Below are positions 40,600 through 52,545 of a stretch of DNA of 64,000 nt, in pieces (the first letter of the stretch is position 1; each line of letters opens with the position of its first letter). Both the position numbers and the translations under genes were made by a program. The DNA is from Prorocentrum cordatum (Eukaryota > Sar > Dinophyceae > Prorocentrales > Prorocentraceae): the NCBI GenBank assembly GCA_963575745.1, contig CAUYUJ010017971.1, positions 171,237 to 235,236 of the forward strand, written 5' to 3'. The notes under the pieces were generated by a model. The model was not told where the DNA came from. It was given only the letters and a program-made list of their open reading frames with translations, and searched no databases.

Positions 40600-41749
40600 A
40601 AACGCAGAAATCATTGATTCCCTTTAGATCTTCAACGATTTGGGGCCCTCAAAGCCTTCCTGGGCTCTTTTTTGGAAGGTGAGGGGGGTCAGAATTGTGG
40701 TCTATTGTGCAAGAGTAGACCAGGGGCCAAACTCGGGAAAAAAATGCGGGATTCCCATTTGTTTCCAGTTCCTCGGCGCTGTTCGGAGCTGTTTTTTGTT
40801 TGTGCCTCGCGGGTTTTGTTAGCCAGGCCCCTCACGGGTGTGGGATCTTCCGGACCCCCTGGGGGTTCTGGAGGCCTCCTGGAGCCTGGAGAGCTGTCGG
40901 AAAGGTGTCTCGGGCTGCGCGGGAGCGTGTTGGGCCGTTCCTTACGTTCTGGGGGGCTCCTTGGGGTCGTCTTGGGCTGTCCTGGGGCGTCTTGGGGGCC
41001 CCCCGGGAAGCCGGGAGGCGCGGTACCGGCCAGATGTCAGGGGATGTGTGGGATCTCCGAGTAGGAATCCACTTTGAGGGGGCAAAAAAAAGGGGTCGCG
41101 GTACCAGGCGCGTCTTCGGCAATTTTGAAGGTTTCTTGGCCCGTCTTGGACCCGTCCTGGGAGTCTTGTGGGCGGTCTTGGGGCGGACTTGGACCGTTGG
41201 AAGCTCGAAAACGCGAGAACGCCAAAAGCATCAAAAAAACAATCAAAATCGACGATGTTGGCCCCTTCGGGCTTTCCCAAGACGCCTCTCGGACCTCTCT
41301 TGGTGCCTTTTGGAAACCTCCTGGAAGCGTGGAGAGCCGTCCACAAGGTGTTTTGGACTGCTTGGGAGCGTCTTGGGTCGTTCTTTACGTTCTGGGAAAT
41401 TCTTGGGGTCGTCATGGACTGTCCTTCGGCGTCTTGAGCTGTTCTTGGGGCCTCGTCGGGGTTTTTGGGGCCTGTCAGGGATCGGGGGTGTGTTGGGGGC
41501 CTCTGGGTGGTCCCGGTAGCCTCTCGGAGGTTTCTGGAAGCCTCCTGCTCCCGCTCTTGGGCCCATCTTGGGCCTGTTCTGGGGTGGTCTGGGGCTGTCC
41601 TGGGCGCCTCTTCGGCAGTCTTGGAGCCTTCTTGGCCCGTCTTGGAGCCGTCCTGAGGGTCTCTTGGGTGGTCTTGGAGCGGTCTTGGGAGCCTCTTCGG
41701 CGCTCTTGGACCGTTGGACCGTTGGAGGTTCGAAAACGCGAGAAGCCAA
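40600..41749 (-). repeat. CAAGA-type degenerate repeat with ~300-bp duplicated units
   Basis: The plus strand is full of TCTTGGGG, GGCCGTCTTGG and CTTGGAGCC words. Two larger units, at about 40600-41060 and 41230-41480, resemble each other and a third at 46345-46620. They share ATCGACGAT, CTCTCGGACCTCTCTTGG and GGGAGCGTCTTGGG in order. GGACCGTTGGA plus TCGAAAACGCGAGAA occurs at 41191 and 41709. Confidence 0.7.
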
Positions 41750-41751
41750 TT

Positions 41752-43802
41752 ACGCTACCGAGGAACCCCATATACTTATATGCTGGCTGGAGAGATGAGA
41801 GCTGAAGTGAAGCATGTGAGAATGATGTTGGTGGCCGTTGCCCCGCCGATACCGCTGTGCCCTTGACGACCGTCATGGATAGCGGCCGCGGTGAGAGACC
41901 ACCCCCTGCGCACCCCCTTATGGTGTCGAGAATATGTCATGCCTGCTGTGCCCTGGACGACCGTCACGGATAGCGGCCGCGGTGAGAGACCACCCCCTGC
42001 GCACCCCCTATGGCGTCGAGAATATGCCATGCCTGCTGTGCCCTGGACGACCGTCACGGATAGCGGCCGCGGTGAGAGACCACCCCTTGCGCACCCCCTG
42101 CGGTGTCGAGAATATGCCATGCCTGCTGTGCCCTGGACGACTGTCACGGATAGCGGCCGCGGTGAGAGACCACCCCCGAGCACCCCCTTATGGTGTCGAG
42201 AATATGCCATGCCTGCTGTGCCCTGGACGACCGTCACGGATAGCGGCCGCGGTGAGAGACCACCCCCTGCGCACCCCCTATGGTGTCGAGAATATGCCAT
42301 GCCTGCTGTGCCCTGGACGACCGTCACGGATAGCGGCCGCGGTGAGAGACCACCCCCTGCGCACCCCCTATGGTGTCGAGAATATGCCATGCCTGCTGTG
42401 CCCTGGACGACCGTCACGGATAGCGGCCGCGGTGAGAGACCACCCCCTGCGCACCCCCTATGGTGTCGAGAATATGCCATGCCTGCTGTGCCCTGGACGA
42501 CCGTCACGGATAGCGGCCGCGGTGAGAGACCACCCCCGCACCCCCTATGGTGTCGAGAATGCCATGCCTGCTGTGCTGGACGACCGTCACGGATAGCGGC
42601 CGCGGTGAGAACCACCCCCTCGAGAATATGCCATGCCTGCTGTGCTGTCACGCGGCCGCGGTGTCGACCTGATGCATGGCGAGAATATGCCATGCCTGCT
42701 GTGCCCTGGACGACCGTCACGGATAGCGGCCGCGGTGAGAGACCACCCCCTGCGCACCCCCTATGGTGTCGAGAATATGCCATGCCTGCTGTGCCCTGGA
42801 CGACCGTCACGGATAGCGGCCGCGGTGAGAGACCACCCCCTGCGCACCCCCTATGGTGTCGAGAATATGCCATGCCTGCTGTGCCCTGGACGACCGTCAC
42901 GGATAGCGGCCGCGGTGAGAGACCACCCCCTGCGCACCCCCTATGGTGTCGAGAATATGCCATGCCTGCTGTGCCCGACCGTCACGGACGACCGTGCACG
43001 GATGGTGTCGAGCCATGCCTGCTGTGCCCTGGACGACCGTCACGGATAGCGGCCGCGGTGAGAGACCACCCCTTGCGCACCCCCTATGGTGTCGAGAATA
43101 TGCCATGCCTGCTGTGCCCTGGACGACCGTCACGGATAGCGGCCGCGGTGAGAGACCACCCCCTGCGCACCCCCTATGGTGTCGAGAATATGCCATGCCT
43201 GCTGTGCCCTGGACGACCGTCACGGATAGCGGCCGCGGTGAGAGACCACCCCTTGCGCACCCCCTACGCTGTCGAGAATATGCCATGCCTGCTGTGCCCT
43301 GGACGACCGTCACGGATAGCGGCCGCGGTGAGAGACCACCCCCTGCGCACCCCCTATGGTGTCGAGAATATGCCATGCCTGCTGTGCCTGGGCGACCGTC
43401 ACGGATAGCGGCCGCGGTGAGAGACCACCCCCTGCGCACCCCCTATGGTGTCGAGAATATGCCATGCCTGCTGTGCCCTGGACGACTGTCACGGATAGCG
43501 GCCGCGGTGAGAGACCACCCTTTGCGCACCCCTATGGTGTCGAGAATATGCCATGCCTGCTGTGCCCTGGACGACCGTCACGGATAGCGGCCGCGGTGAG
43601 AGACCAGCCCCATACGCACCCCCTACGCTGTTGTGCATGTGCTGTGGTGTGGTGTGCTGTGCTGTGCTGTGCTGTGCTGTGCTGCGCTGTGCTGTGCTGT
43701 GCTGTGCTGCGCTGTGTGAGAAGGAGAGAGAGGGGAGGAGGAGACGCGGGTGCGCCGCGGCAGGGAAGAAAACCAGAACCCCACGAAACACGTGGGGAAA
43801 AA
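41752..43802 (+). mobile_element. composite minisatellite element, family A, copy 2
   Basis: It has the same architecture as 7291-8594. The head is ACGCTACCGAGGAACCCCAT with GAAGTGAAGCATGTGAGAAT. The core is about 20 units of 90 bp. A CTGTG/CTGCG run follows at about 43655-43712. The tail has AGAAAACCAGAACCCCACG and a hairpin whose stem CCCCACG (43779-43785) pairs with CGTGGGG (43791-43797), followed by five A. The head and tail are conserved while the core differs in length and variant. Nothing is encoded. Confidence 0.78.
41870..43640 (+). repeat. 90-bp minisatellite, about 20 units (family A2)
   Basis: GGTGTCGAGAATATGCCATG, CGTCACGGATAGCGGCCGCG and CACCCCCTGCGCACCCCCTA recur every 90 bp. 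Three aberrant, shortened units lie at 42530-42690 and one at 42970-43020. The period is divisible by 3, so long false open frames run in several frames on both strands. Confidence 0.95.
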
Positions 43803-43850
43803 CATTGAAAATTAGCCTGGCGAAAGACCCAACCATACGCAGTTGTGACT

Positions 43851-44079
43851 ACCGCAATTGTGAATAACATGTTCGCCCGCGCTCCCGATGTGGCCACAAC
43901 TTCCCGCCGGAGCCCGACATGCTCAGGGACACGTTCGTGGCCGTCTTCGCGGGCGCCGACGACGACGAGGACGGCGCCCCCCTGACCGAGGAGCAGAAGC
44001 AGGAGAAGGCTCTAAGAGCCATGAGGGAGGCTGCCACTGGGGCCTTCGCTGGAGCTCCTATGGGGCCACGATCCTCGTG
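43851..44079 (+). CDS. exon-like fragment preceding minisatellite B
   Basis: A frame with ordinary composition reads S-R-C-G-H-N-F-P-P-E-P-D, then M-L-R-D-T-F-V-A-V-F-A-G-A (ATG 43918), an acidic stretch, and T-E-E-Q-K-Q-E-K-A-L-R-A-M-R-E-A-A-T-G-A-F-A-G-A-P-M-G-P-R-S-S before TGA. CTC-GTGAGG at its end could be a splice donor. The following minisatellite unit repeats the last ~30 nt of this segment plus the GTGAGG. I do not recognise the protein. It may be a true exon whose 3' edge seeded the array. Confidence 0.4.
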
Positions 44080-45060
44080 AGGGGTGTGCCGAAATGGCCC
44101 GAAGCCGCCATGCGAACGCAGCCACTGGAGCCTTCGGTGGAGCTCCTATGGGGCCACGATCCTCGTGAGAGGTGTGCCGAAATGGCCCGAGCCGCCATGC
44201 GAACCCTGCCACTGGCGCCTCCGGGGGAGCTCCGTATGGGGCCACGGTCTTCGTGAGGGGTGTGCCGAAATGCCCCGAGGCCGCCATACGAACCCTGCCA
44301 CTGGCGCCTTCGGTGGAGGCCACGATCCTCGTGAGGGGTGTGCCGAAATGGCCCGAGGCCGCCATGCGAACGCTGCCAATTGGGCCTTCGGTGAAGCTCC
44401 CTATGGGGCCACGTTCCTCGTGAGGGGTGTGCCGAAATGGCCCGAGGCCACCATGCGAACGCAGCCACTGGAGCCTTCGGTGGAGCTCCCTATGGGGCCA
44501 CGAAGTGCTGTACTCGGTGTGCCGAAATGGCCCGAGGCCACCATGCGAACGCAGCCACTGGAGCCTTCGGTGGAGCTCCCTATGGGGCCACGATCCTCGT
44601 GAGGGGTGTGCCGAAATGGCCCGAGGGCGCCATGCGAACGCTGCGACTGGCGCCTTCGGTGGAGCTCCCTATGGGGCCACGATCCTCGTGAGGGGTGTGC
44701 CGAAATGGCCCGAGGCCACCATGCGAACGCAGCCACTGGAGCCTTCCGTGGAGCTCCCTATGGGGCCACGATCCTCGTGAGGGGTGTGCCGAAATGGCCC
44801 GAGGCCACCATGCGAACGCAGCCACTGGAGCCTTCGGTGGAGCTCCCTATGGGGCCACGAAAAGCCGTACTGGGTGTGCCGAAATGGCCAGAGGCCGCCA
44901 TGCGAACGCAGCCACTGGAGCCTTCGGTGGAGCTCCCTATGGGGCCACGATCCTCGTGAGGGGTGTGCCGAAATGGCCCGAGGCCACCATGCGAACGCAG
45001 CCACTGGAGCCTTCGGTGGAGCTCCCTATGGGGCCACGAAGCGCTGTACTGGGTGGGTGA
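44046..45060 (+). repeat. 89-bp minisatellite, about 11 units (family B1)
   Basis: GTGTGCCGAAATGGCCCGAG, CCATGCGAACGCAGCCACTG and GAGCTCCCTATGGGGCCACG recur every 89 bp. Some units have lost blocks, for example near 44315. In the fourth-to-last array segment the word after GGGGCCACGA varies between TCCTCGTGAGG and AGTGCTGTACT. Confidence 0.93.
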
Positions 45061-45064
45061 AACG

Positions 45065-45178
45065 CAAGGAGGAGAGGGGAGGAGGGGGAGGAGGGGGAGG
45101 AGGAGAGGAGAGGAGTGACGCAGGGCACCGTCTCTTCAAAACGAGGACCCAACACCACAGGATGGTTGGGAAAACAAG
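45065..45178 (+). mobile_element. GGA tract and hairpin tail of module B1
   Basis: A GGA-rich tract (45065-45117) is followed by CGTCTCTTCAAAACGAGGAC. A hairpin with CCCAAC (45148-45153) and GTTGGG (45165-45170) and four A come next. The same tail recurs at 46296-46342 after array B2. Confidence 0.65.
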
Positions 45179-45179
45179 T

Positions 45180-45424
45180 CTCGATGGTCTTGTCCGTCTA
45201 CGCACTCGAAAGCTCTCGACCAATGTCCACCCACCCCCGCGCTTCCTCCCCACCAGCCAACGTGCGACCCTCTGAACCACGCGAACGCAAAGCGAACGCT
45301 CCAACGAGTGCAGAACACAATTGCAAAAAATCCGCGATGGTCTTGTCCTTCTGAGCCACCGACCTACGTGCGACCGTCCGGTAGCGCATGCGCAAGGCGA
45401 ACGCCCCAACGAGCCCCCACGTGT
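45180..45424 (+). repeat. two diverged ~120-bp repeats
   Basis: CGATGGTCTTGTCC, ACGTGCGACC and GCGAACGCNCCAACGAG each occur twice in order, about 120-160 bp apart. Confidence 0.55.
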
Positions 45425-46035
45425 GCGAACGCAGCCATTGGGGCCTTCGGTGGAACTCCTTATGGGGCCACGAAACGTGTGAACGCGTGCCGAAATGGGT
45501 GCGGTGGGCGCATGCGAACGCAGCCACTGGGGCCTTCGGTGGAGCTCCCTATGAGGCCACGAAACGTGTGAGGGGTGTGCCGAACTGGGTGCGGTGGGCG
45601 CATGCGAACGCAGCCACGGGGGCCTTGGGTGAGGCTCCCTATGGGGCCACGAAACGTGTGAGGGGTGTGCCGAAATGGGTGCGGTGGGCGCACGTGAACG
45701 CAGCCACTGGGGCCTTCGGTGGAGCTCCCTGTGGGGCCACGAAACGTGTGAGGGGTGTGCCGAACTGGGTGCGGTGGGCGCATGCGAAAGCAGCCACGGG
45801 GGCCTTCGGTGAGGCTCCCTATGGGGCCACGAAACGTGTGAGGGGTGTGCCGAAATCGGTGCGGTGGGCGCATGTGAACGCAGCCACTGGGGCCTTCGGT
45901 GGAGCTCCCTGTGGGGCCACGAAACGTGTGAGGGGTGCGCCGAAATGGGTGCGGTGGGCGCATGCGAACGCAGCCACAGGGGCCTTCGGTGGAGCTCCCT
46001 ATGGGGCCACGAAACGTGTGAGGGGTGTGCCGAAT
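45425..46035 (+). repeat. 90-bp minisatellite, about 7 units (family B2)
   Basis: GCCACGAAACGTGTGAGGGG, TGCGGTGGGCGCATGCGAAC and GCAGCCACNGGGGCCTTCGG recur every 90 bp. The unit is homologous to B1 but differs at the GCGGTGGGCG block. False long frames again result. Confidence 0.94.
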
Positions 46036-46344
<309 letters not shown>

Positions 46345-46350
<6 letters not shown>

Positions 46351-47640
46351 AATCGACGATTTGGGCCTCTTCGGGCCGTCCTGGGACGCCTCTCGGACCT
46401 CTCTTGGGGTCTCTTGGAGGCCACCTGGGAACCTCGAGAGCCGTCGGAAGGCTGACTTGGGCTGCTTGGGAGCGTCTTGGGCCATCCTTTCGCATTCTGG
46501 GGGCTGCTGGGGAGGGCCGCTGTGGAGGCTCCCCGGAAAGGCCGGGGGAGCGGTACCGGGAGCGTTCCCGAGATGCGGCGGGGAGGTGTGGGACGCGGGG
46601 CCGGGACGCCTCTTAGGGCCTTTTGGGGGTAATATATATATATATATATATGTGAATAAATACATAGATATAGATTGCGAAAGGAATGGGGCCAGCTTCG
46701 TCTCCTGGGGCTCTCTTGGAGGGCCTCTTGGAGCCTTCTTGGGGCGTCTTGAGGGCCTCGTGGCTCTTCTGAAAGCCATCTTGGGCCGTATCGGAGCGCT
46801 GCTGGGGCCCTCTCGGGACGACCGGGAACTCTCTTGGGCCATCTTGGGCGTACTGGGAGGCCCGGGGGCCGCCGGAGGAGCGTCCAGGGAGGCCCTCCTG
46901 GGCCGTCTTGGGGCTGTCTCAGCCGTATTGGGGCGTCCTTGGGCGCCTCTTGGGGCTTTTTGACCGCTCCGATGTCCAAGGGAGCTGATATCCTAAAAAT
47001 GTACGTTTTACATACGGAATTGGGCCATTTCGGTCTCCCGGGGCGCTCTTGGGGGGCCTCCTGGCGGCCTCATGGGGCGGTTTCCACTACCTATGCACAA
47101 GGGAGGTTCCGGCCAGGGGCCCGGGGCCCAGGAGACTCCCATACATGAGCATCTACCAATATATGTATGTATGTATATATATATATATATAGAGCTGCAG
47201 AACGTATTCCAGGAGGGCTCCAAGACCCCCAAATCATTGATCCCCCTACGGTTTGGAAGAGATGCTCGATGTCTCGGCTGTTCAGTCTTTCGGCAGCTCA
47301 AGACAAAGCAGCTCTCAAGATAGCCCTCGGACGGCCTGGGAGGGCCTCGAATTCCCCCACGAGGCGTCCAAGACGACCTCAAGAAGGCCCAACCGAGCTC
47401 CCAGACGGCCACGGACAGCCCCAAGTGTGTTCCACAGTGGCCCGCAAGAGGGCCCCTCAACGACTCCAGACAACCTTAAAACAACCCCAGGACGGCCCCA
47501 AGAAGCTCCACAGACGGCCAAAAGAACTCGAAGACTGCCGAAAACGGCCCCAGCAAGACCCAAGAGACTCCTAAGGATCGGACCGCCCCAGAACGGCTCA
47601 AGAGACAGACGGTTTCGCATGTAACGGCTTACCTGTCTCT
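46345..47640. repeat. CAAGA-type degenerate repeats with TA microsatellites
   Basis: 46345-46960 carries the family on the minus strand and 47200-47600 on the plus strand, so the orientation reverses within the block. (TA)n runs lie at 46630-46652 and 47173-47191. No gene is recognised. Confidence 0.7.
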
Positions 47641-47687
47641 CCTCCTCCTCCTCCTCCTCCTCTTCCTCCTCCTCCTCGTCATCATCC

Positions 47688-47764
<77 letters not shown>

Positions 47765-47811
47765 GTCATCGTCATCAGCATCATCATCATCAGCATCAGC
47801 CTCAGCATCAG

Positions 47812-47877
<66 letters not shown>

Positions 47878-48550
47878 AGTCATCATCACCACCAACAACA
47901 ACATCAACAGCAGCAGCAGTCACAACAAATGCAACAACCACAACAACCACAACAACACCAACAACACCAACAACAACATCAAATTCAAACACAACCACAA
48001 TCACAACTACAACCACAACAGCATCATTAGTATCAGCATTATCATCATCAGCATCAACACCATCATCACCATCACCACCGCATTCATCAGCATAATCAGC
48101 ATCCTCAGTATCATCAGTATCATCATCATCGTCATCATCATCAGCATAACAGCATGATGATAGTAATCATCATCAGCATCAGCATCAGCAGCATCAGCAT
48201 CATCACCATCAGCATCAGCATCATCATTGTCAGCATTATCCTAAACATCAGCATCCTCGTCATCACCAGCTGCAGCAGCGACAACAGCATCGTCATAATC
48301 GCCAGCATCCTAATCGTCGTAACATCGCCACCACCATCATCGTGATCACCATCATCAACAACAAAAACATCATCAGCAACATCATCATCATCATCATCAT
48401 CATGATCATCAGCAGCAGCAGGATCATCACTAACATCATCCTAACATTCATCGTCATCCTCATCATCATCAGCAGCAGCATCACCATCATCATCATCATC
48501 AGCATCATCATCAGCATCATCGTCGTCGCCCTCACAATCGCAATCACATT
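47641..48550. repeat. (CCT)n, (CAT)n and CAA/CAT compound repeat
   Basis: CCT triplets at 47641-47675 lead into long CAT runs (47690-47880), then CAACAA/CAACCA and mixed CAT/CAGCAT sequence to 48550. All long frames through it are Asp-, Met- or Ile-rich repeat products. Confidence 0.93.
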
Positions 48551-48990
48551 CTACGAAACCCTCGTCGAGCAGGGTGCCACAGCAGCCCAATCTCGGTTAG
48601 AAACCGCCGAGGTGCCACATGCGACGTTTTGTGCTTCGCCATAACCGTACATATTCTCCTTCCACCAAGGTCGTCTACCCGAGTCATCGTTCTACCTAGC
48701 CTCCTCTTCTCTTCGCCATCATCTTTCTCTTTCTCCAGGCTTCAGCCTCCGCAGACAACCTCTGATGCTGCCGAAGATCGCACACAACGCCGAAGAGAAC
48801 ACCTGGACGGCCCAAGGCATCCCCCACGACGGCCACGGGAGACCCGCCAGACGGCCACGAAGCCGACAAGAGAGCCCCAAGATGGCCTAGGCCTAGAGAG
48901 CCCAAGACGGCCCAAGCTCAGAGAGCCCCATGGAACCCTCAAGGCTACCCCACAGAAGCCCAGGGCATCCCCAAGACAGCCCAACTGAGG
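48551..48990. other. unassigned sequence ending in CAAGA-type repeat
   Basis: 48551-48780 shows no gene. 48780-48990 carries plus-strand CCCAAGA/GGCC words. Confidence 0.5.
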
Positions 48991-49039
48991 TCCATCAGGG
49001 CTCCGCGAGAAATGAAGGCGAAGGGTGTCACATGTGACG

Positions 49040-49830
<791 letters not shown>

Positions 49831-49892
49831 CGAGCAGCTGTCACCGAAAACTCGGAGATGTCACGGTGGCAGGACTAGCCGCAGGCAGCCGG

Positions 49893-50840
49893 CTAAAACT
49901 CGTCCTTCCCGTAGCACTGGGCGCCCGCGGCCCTGCAGCACCTCGAGGAGCTGCAGTCGTCGCCGGGCCAGGCGCACCCTGCCGCGCCCGCGGCCGCCCT
50001 CTCGGTGGTGGCGGGCGCTGGGGGCGCGGCCGGCCCATCGGGCTCGGGCGCCGGCGAAGGCTCGGAGGGCGCGGCCGCCGCCAGCAATGGGTCGGAGGGC
50101 GCGGGCGCCGCCGACAGAGGCACCTCGGAGGGCGCGGAGGTCGCGGCGGCCACTGGGAGCAGCCCGGGCGCGCCTGCCGCTGGCAGGGGCGCAGGCGGCG
50201 CTGCCCGCACGCTGGCGGGCCACACAGGGGCGGCGGCGGGCGCGGAGGCCTCCGCCGCCGGCGCGGGCTCACAGCCCCTGCCGGCGTGCTCGCAGCACCT
50301 GGGGCGACGAAGTCTAGACATGTCCACTGCTCCCTGGTCAGGCTCATCCTGAGCCCCGCAGCGGGGTTGCACGCCACGCCGTCCAGGCTTGGCCAGGAGG
50401 GCGTGTACACAGCTCCTGGGTTCAGCATGGGCCTGGCCAGGGAGCAGTGGATGTGTTTTGCTTCGCAGCCCGAAGCACCAACTCTTCATCTCCGTCGACC
50501 ACCCCTCGCGCCAGTTGCCGAGGTCGGCGTCACAGTCAAACGCCGCGAGGGCGCCCGAGCGCTGGCCAGAGATGGTGAGGAACTGGTTCGGCACCTCGAA
50601 CTTCTGCACCTCCCCGCTCACGCGGCCGAGGGCGGCGCCCCCGCGCCCGCGCCAGCCCGCCGCCCCGGCAACAAGGAGGCCTGCGCACAGCCCCACGGAG
50701 CCCAGCAGAGCTGCTCCCACTCGGCCGAGGCCGCGTTCACGCCGCCGCGCGGCCTCGGGCTGGGCATCCATCGCCACGCCTGCCGGCAAGTCTCCAGCCT
50801 GCAGGCTCGCGTAGGTGTGCGTCGCGCGCCCGTCCACCAT
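49893..50840 (-). CDS. cysteine-rich single-pass membrane protein, two exons (3' end uncertain)
   Basis: I chose ATG 50840 (M-V-D-G-R-A-T-H-T-Y) because a short Arg-rich segment and a membrane segment at about residues 41-61 (A-A-L-L-G-S-V-G-L-C-A-G-L-L-V-A-G) follow. The upstream open frame is Ala/Pro-rich. Exon 1 (to 50479) ends in F-D-C-D-A-D-L-G-N-W-R-E-G-W-S-T-E-M-K-S-W. Exon 2 (from 50298) resumes C-C-E-H-A-G-R-G-C-E. The joined motif D-C ... N-W-x-x-G-W-S ... W-C-C-x-H-x-x-R-G-C is common in dinoflagellate proteins of unknown function. An Ala/Pro/Ser linker and C-A-W-P-G-D-D-C-S ... C-C-R-A-A-G-A-Q-C-Y-G-K follow. TAG at 49895-49893 may be the end, or GA-GT at 49899-49898 may be a donor. 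Confidence 0.72.
   Translation of the reverse strand: MVDGRATHTYASLQAGDLPAGVAMDAQPEAARRRERGLGRVGAALLGSVGLCAGLLVAGAAGWRGRGGAALGRVSGEVQKFEVPNQFLTISGQRSGALAAFDCDADLGNWREGWSTEMKSWCFGLRSKTHPLLPGQAHAEPRSCVHALLAKPGRRGVQPRCGAQDEPDQGAVDMSRLRRPRCCEHAGRGCEPAPAAEASAPAAAPVWPASVRAAPPAPLPAAGAPGLLPVAAATSAPSEVPLSAAPAPSDPLLAAAAPSEPSPAPEPDGPAAPPAPATTERAAAGAAGCAWPGDDCSSSRCCRAAGAQCYGKDEF
50299..50478 (-). mobile_element. introner-like intron with terminal inverted repeats
   Basis: The 180-bp intron begins GT and ends AG on the minus strand, with GTGC directly repeated at both junctions. Inside are inverted repeats of 25 nt at 50323-50347 and 50427-50451 with two mismatches (core CCACTGCTCCCTGG). Removing it restores the conserved W-C-C motif. 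The length is a multiple of 3 without stops, so it is easily missed as an intron. Confidence 0.8.
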
Positions 50841-51059
50841 CGCTGCACGCGGGGCGGCGCTGGTGGTTGACAGGAGGTGGCTGGGCGTGACAGGACAGAG
50901 CTGGGGCACGGCGCGCGCGCCAGAGGCTCGCGGAGGGAGGGCGCGGTCCGGCTTCAGAGGTCCGTGTGCTCGTCGCGAGGGAGGGGCAGCTGCCGTTTCC
51001 GCCGCCGCTGCCACCGCTGCCGCCGCAGATTCTGCCGTCAAGTGAGCGACGACCAAAAC

Positions 51060-51784
51060 CGGGCCTTACGCAAGATGAAACAGCGACCTTACGCCACAGC
51101 TTGCGCGGGCCGCCAGCGCGGCACGCTACATTGGAGACGAGGTCGCTTGCGCGCGACCTCACGCGGGCAGCTTACGCGCCAACGTCGGTGAAGACGACCC
51201 CGTCTTTTTGCGTCGCTCTCATAGCTTCCGCCGCATCTTCCGCTGTCAAGCATACCAGGACACCCCCCCAACAGCAGACATAGCGGAAGCTGGACACGAG
51301 AAACGCTTCAGACCTGCAGCTGGTGTGGCCCAGCTTGTAGACGGACGGAGCGCCAGGTGGGGCCAGCAAAGGGCATCGCATCTGCTGCGCCCTGTGTCAG
51401 ATGGAAACCTCCTGGGTCTTCTCACCCAAGATTGTTCGAGGAAGGGGGCAATGCTGGCGAAGTGTAGTCTGAAACAGCTCTTGCTAAATGATCACATGTG
51501 GAATTCGAGTCGTGTGCTGGACACCGACTGGCCGCCAACAAGTAAGACGCGGGTCGTGTGCTGATCCCTGGGGTGTTTCGAGCGAGTCCGAGTCCGGAAC
51601 ACACAGCCCAATAGCCTGGCCAGACGTTGACCCAACAACTTGGCCACATCAGCACTTCCACAAAGGCAGGGGGCGGCGGTGACTCGCCGAAGGCGTCTTC
51701 GATCCGCGATCCCCGTAGCCTACTAGAGGGGTGCGAACTTTCTAGCTTTGAATGACTCCACGAATGTTCCCAGTGGCCTTCAGC
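51060..51784. other. no gene recognised
   Basis: Upstream flank of the minus-strand gene. Open frames are short and show no domain. Confidence 0.45.
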
Positions 51785-52395
51785 CCAAGCCGCCGACTGC
51801 GTGTCCCGTGGTCTACTACATACAAGATGGCTCCAAGATGGCCCAAGATGGCCTCCAAGACTGTCTCAAGACGCCTCCAAGACGGCCAAGATGGCCCCAC
51901 GAGGGCCTCGAGACGGCCCTGGCCTCAAGACGGTCCGAAGAGGCCCCCCATACGGCCCAGGAGGGCCCCAAGAGGCTCTCCAAGAGGGCCCGAAGATGCC
52001 AAAAACAGTTGCTTGCCGAAAGCGTTTTGCTGACTTCGGGCTCCCGAATTGTACGGCTTACGACAGCCCAAGGCGGCCGCAGAGGCCTCCCAAACTGCCC
52101 CGAAACGATCCAATTGGCCCCAGTCAATGGCCCCAAGACAGCCCGAGATGTTCCCAAGACTGCACCGAGAGTGCCCCAAGACGGCCCGAGAGACCACCAA
52201 GATGGCCGTAAACCTCCACAAGAGGGTCCCAAGACTGCTCAGGAAGGCCTCCAAGCCGGCCTTCAAGGGCGTCAGACGGGCCAAGGAAGCCTCAAGGCGA
52301 CCCAAGAGGTCACCAGGAGCCCCCAAGACGCCCCTCAGAGGCCCACAAGAGGTCTCCAGGAAACCCCCGATAGGCCCCAAGAGGGCCTGAAGAGG
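51785..52395 (+). repeat. CAAGA-GGCC degenerate repeat block
   Basis: CCAAGATGGC, CCCCAAGAG and AAGACGGCC words recur every 9-30 nt over 600 bp. The block creates an apparent 287-residue frame that is not a gene. Confidence 0.75.
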
Positions 52396-52404
52396 ACCCC
52401 AAGA

Positions 52405-52545
52405 AGTGTCTTCCTCCTCCTCCTTCTCCTCCTCTCCTCCTCCTCCTCCTCCTCATCCGTTTCCTCCTCCTGCTCCTCCTCCTTCTCCTCCTCCTCCTCC
52501 TCCTCCTCCTCCTCCTCCTCCTCCTCCTCCTCCTCCTCCTCCTCC
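52405..52545. repeat. (CCT)n microsatellite
   Basis: Nearly pure CCT/TCC triplets, with pure sequence from 52486 to 52543. Confidence 0.95.

Noticed and set aside
41776-43587. Long open frames of 214-505 residues on both strands over array A2
   Set aside because: They exist because the 90-bp unit is divisible by 3. The peptides are the unit repeated in several frames, with no independent domain.
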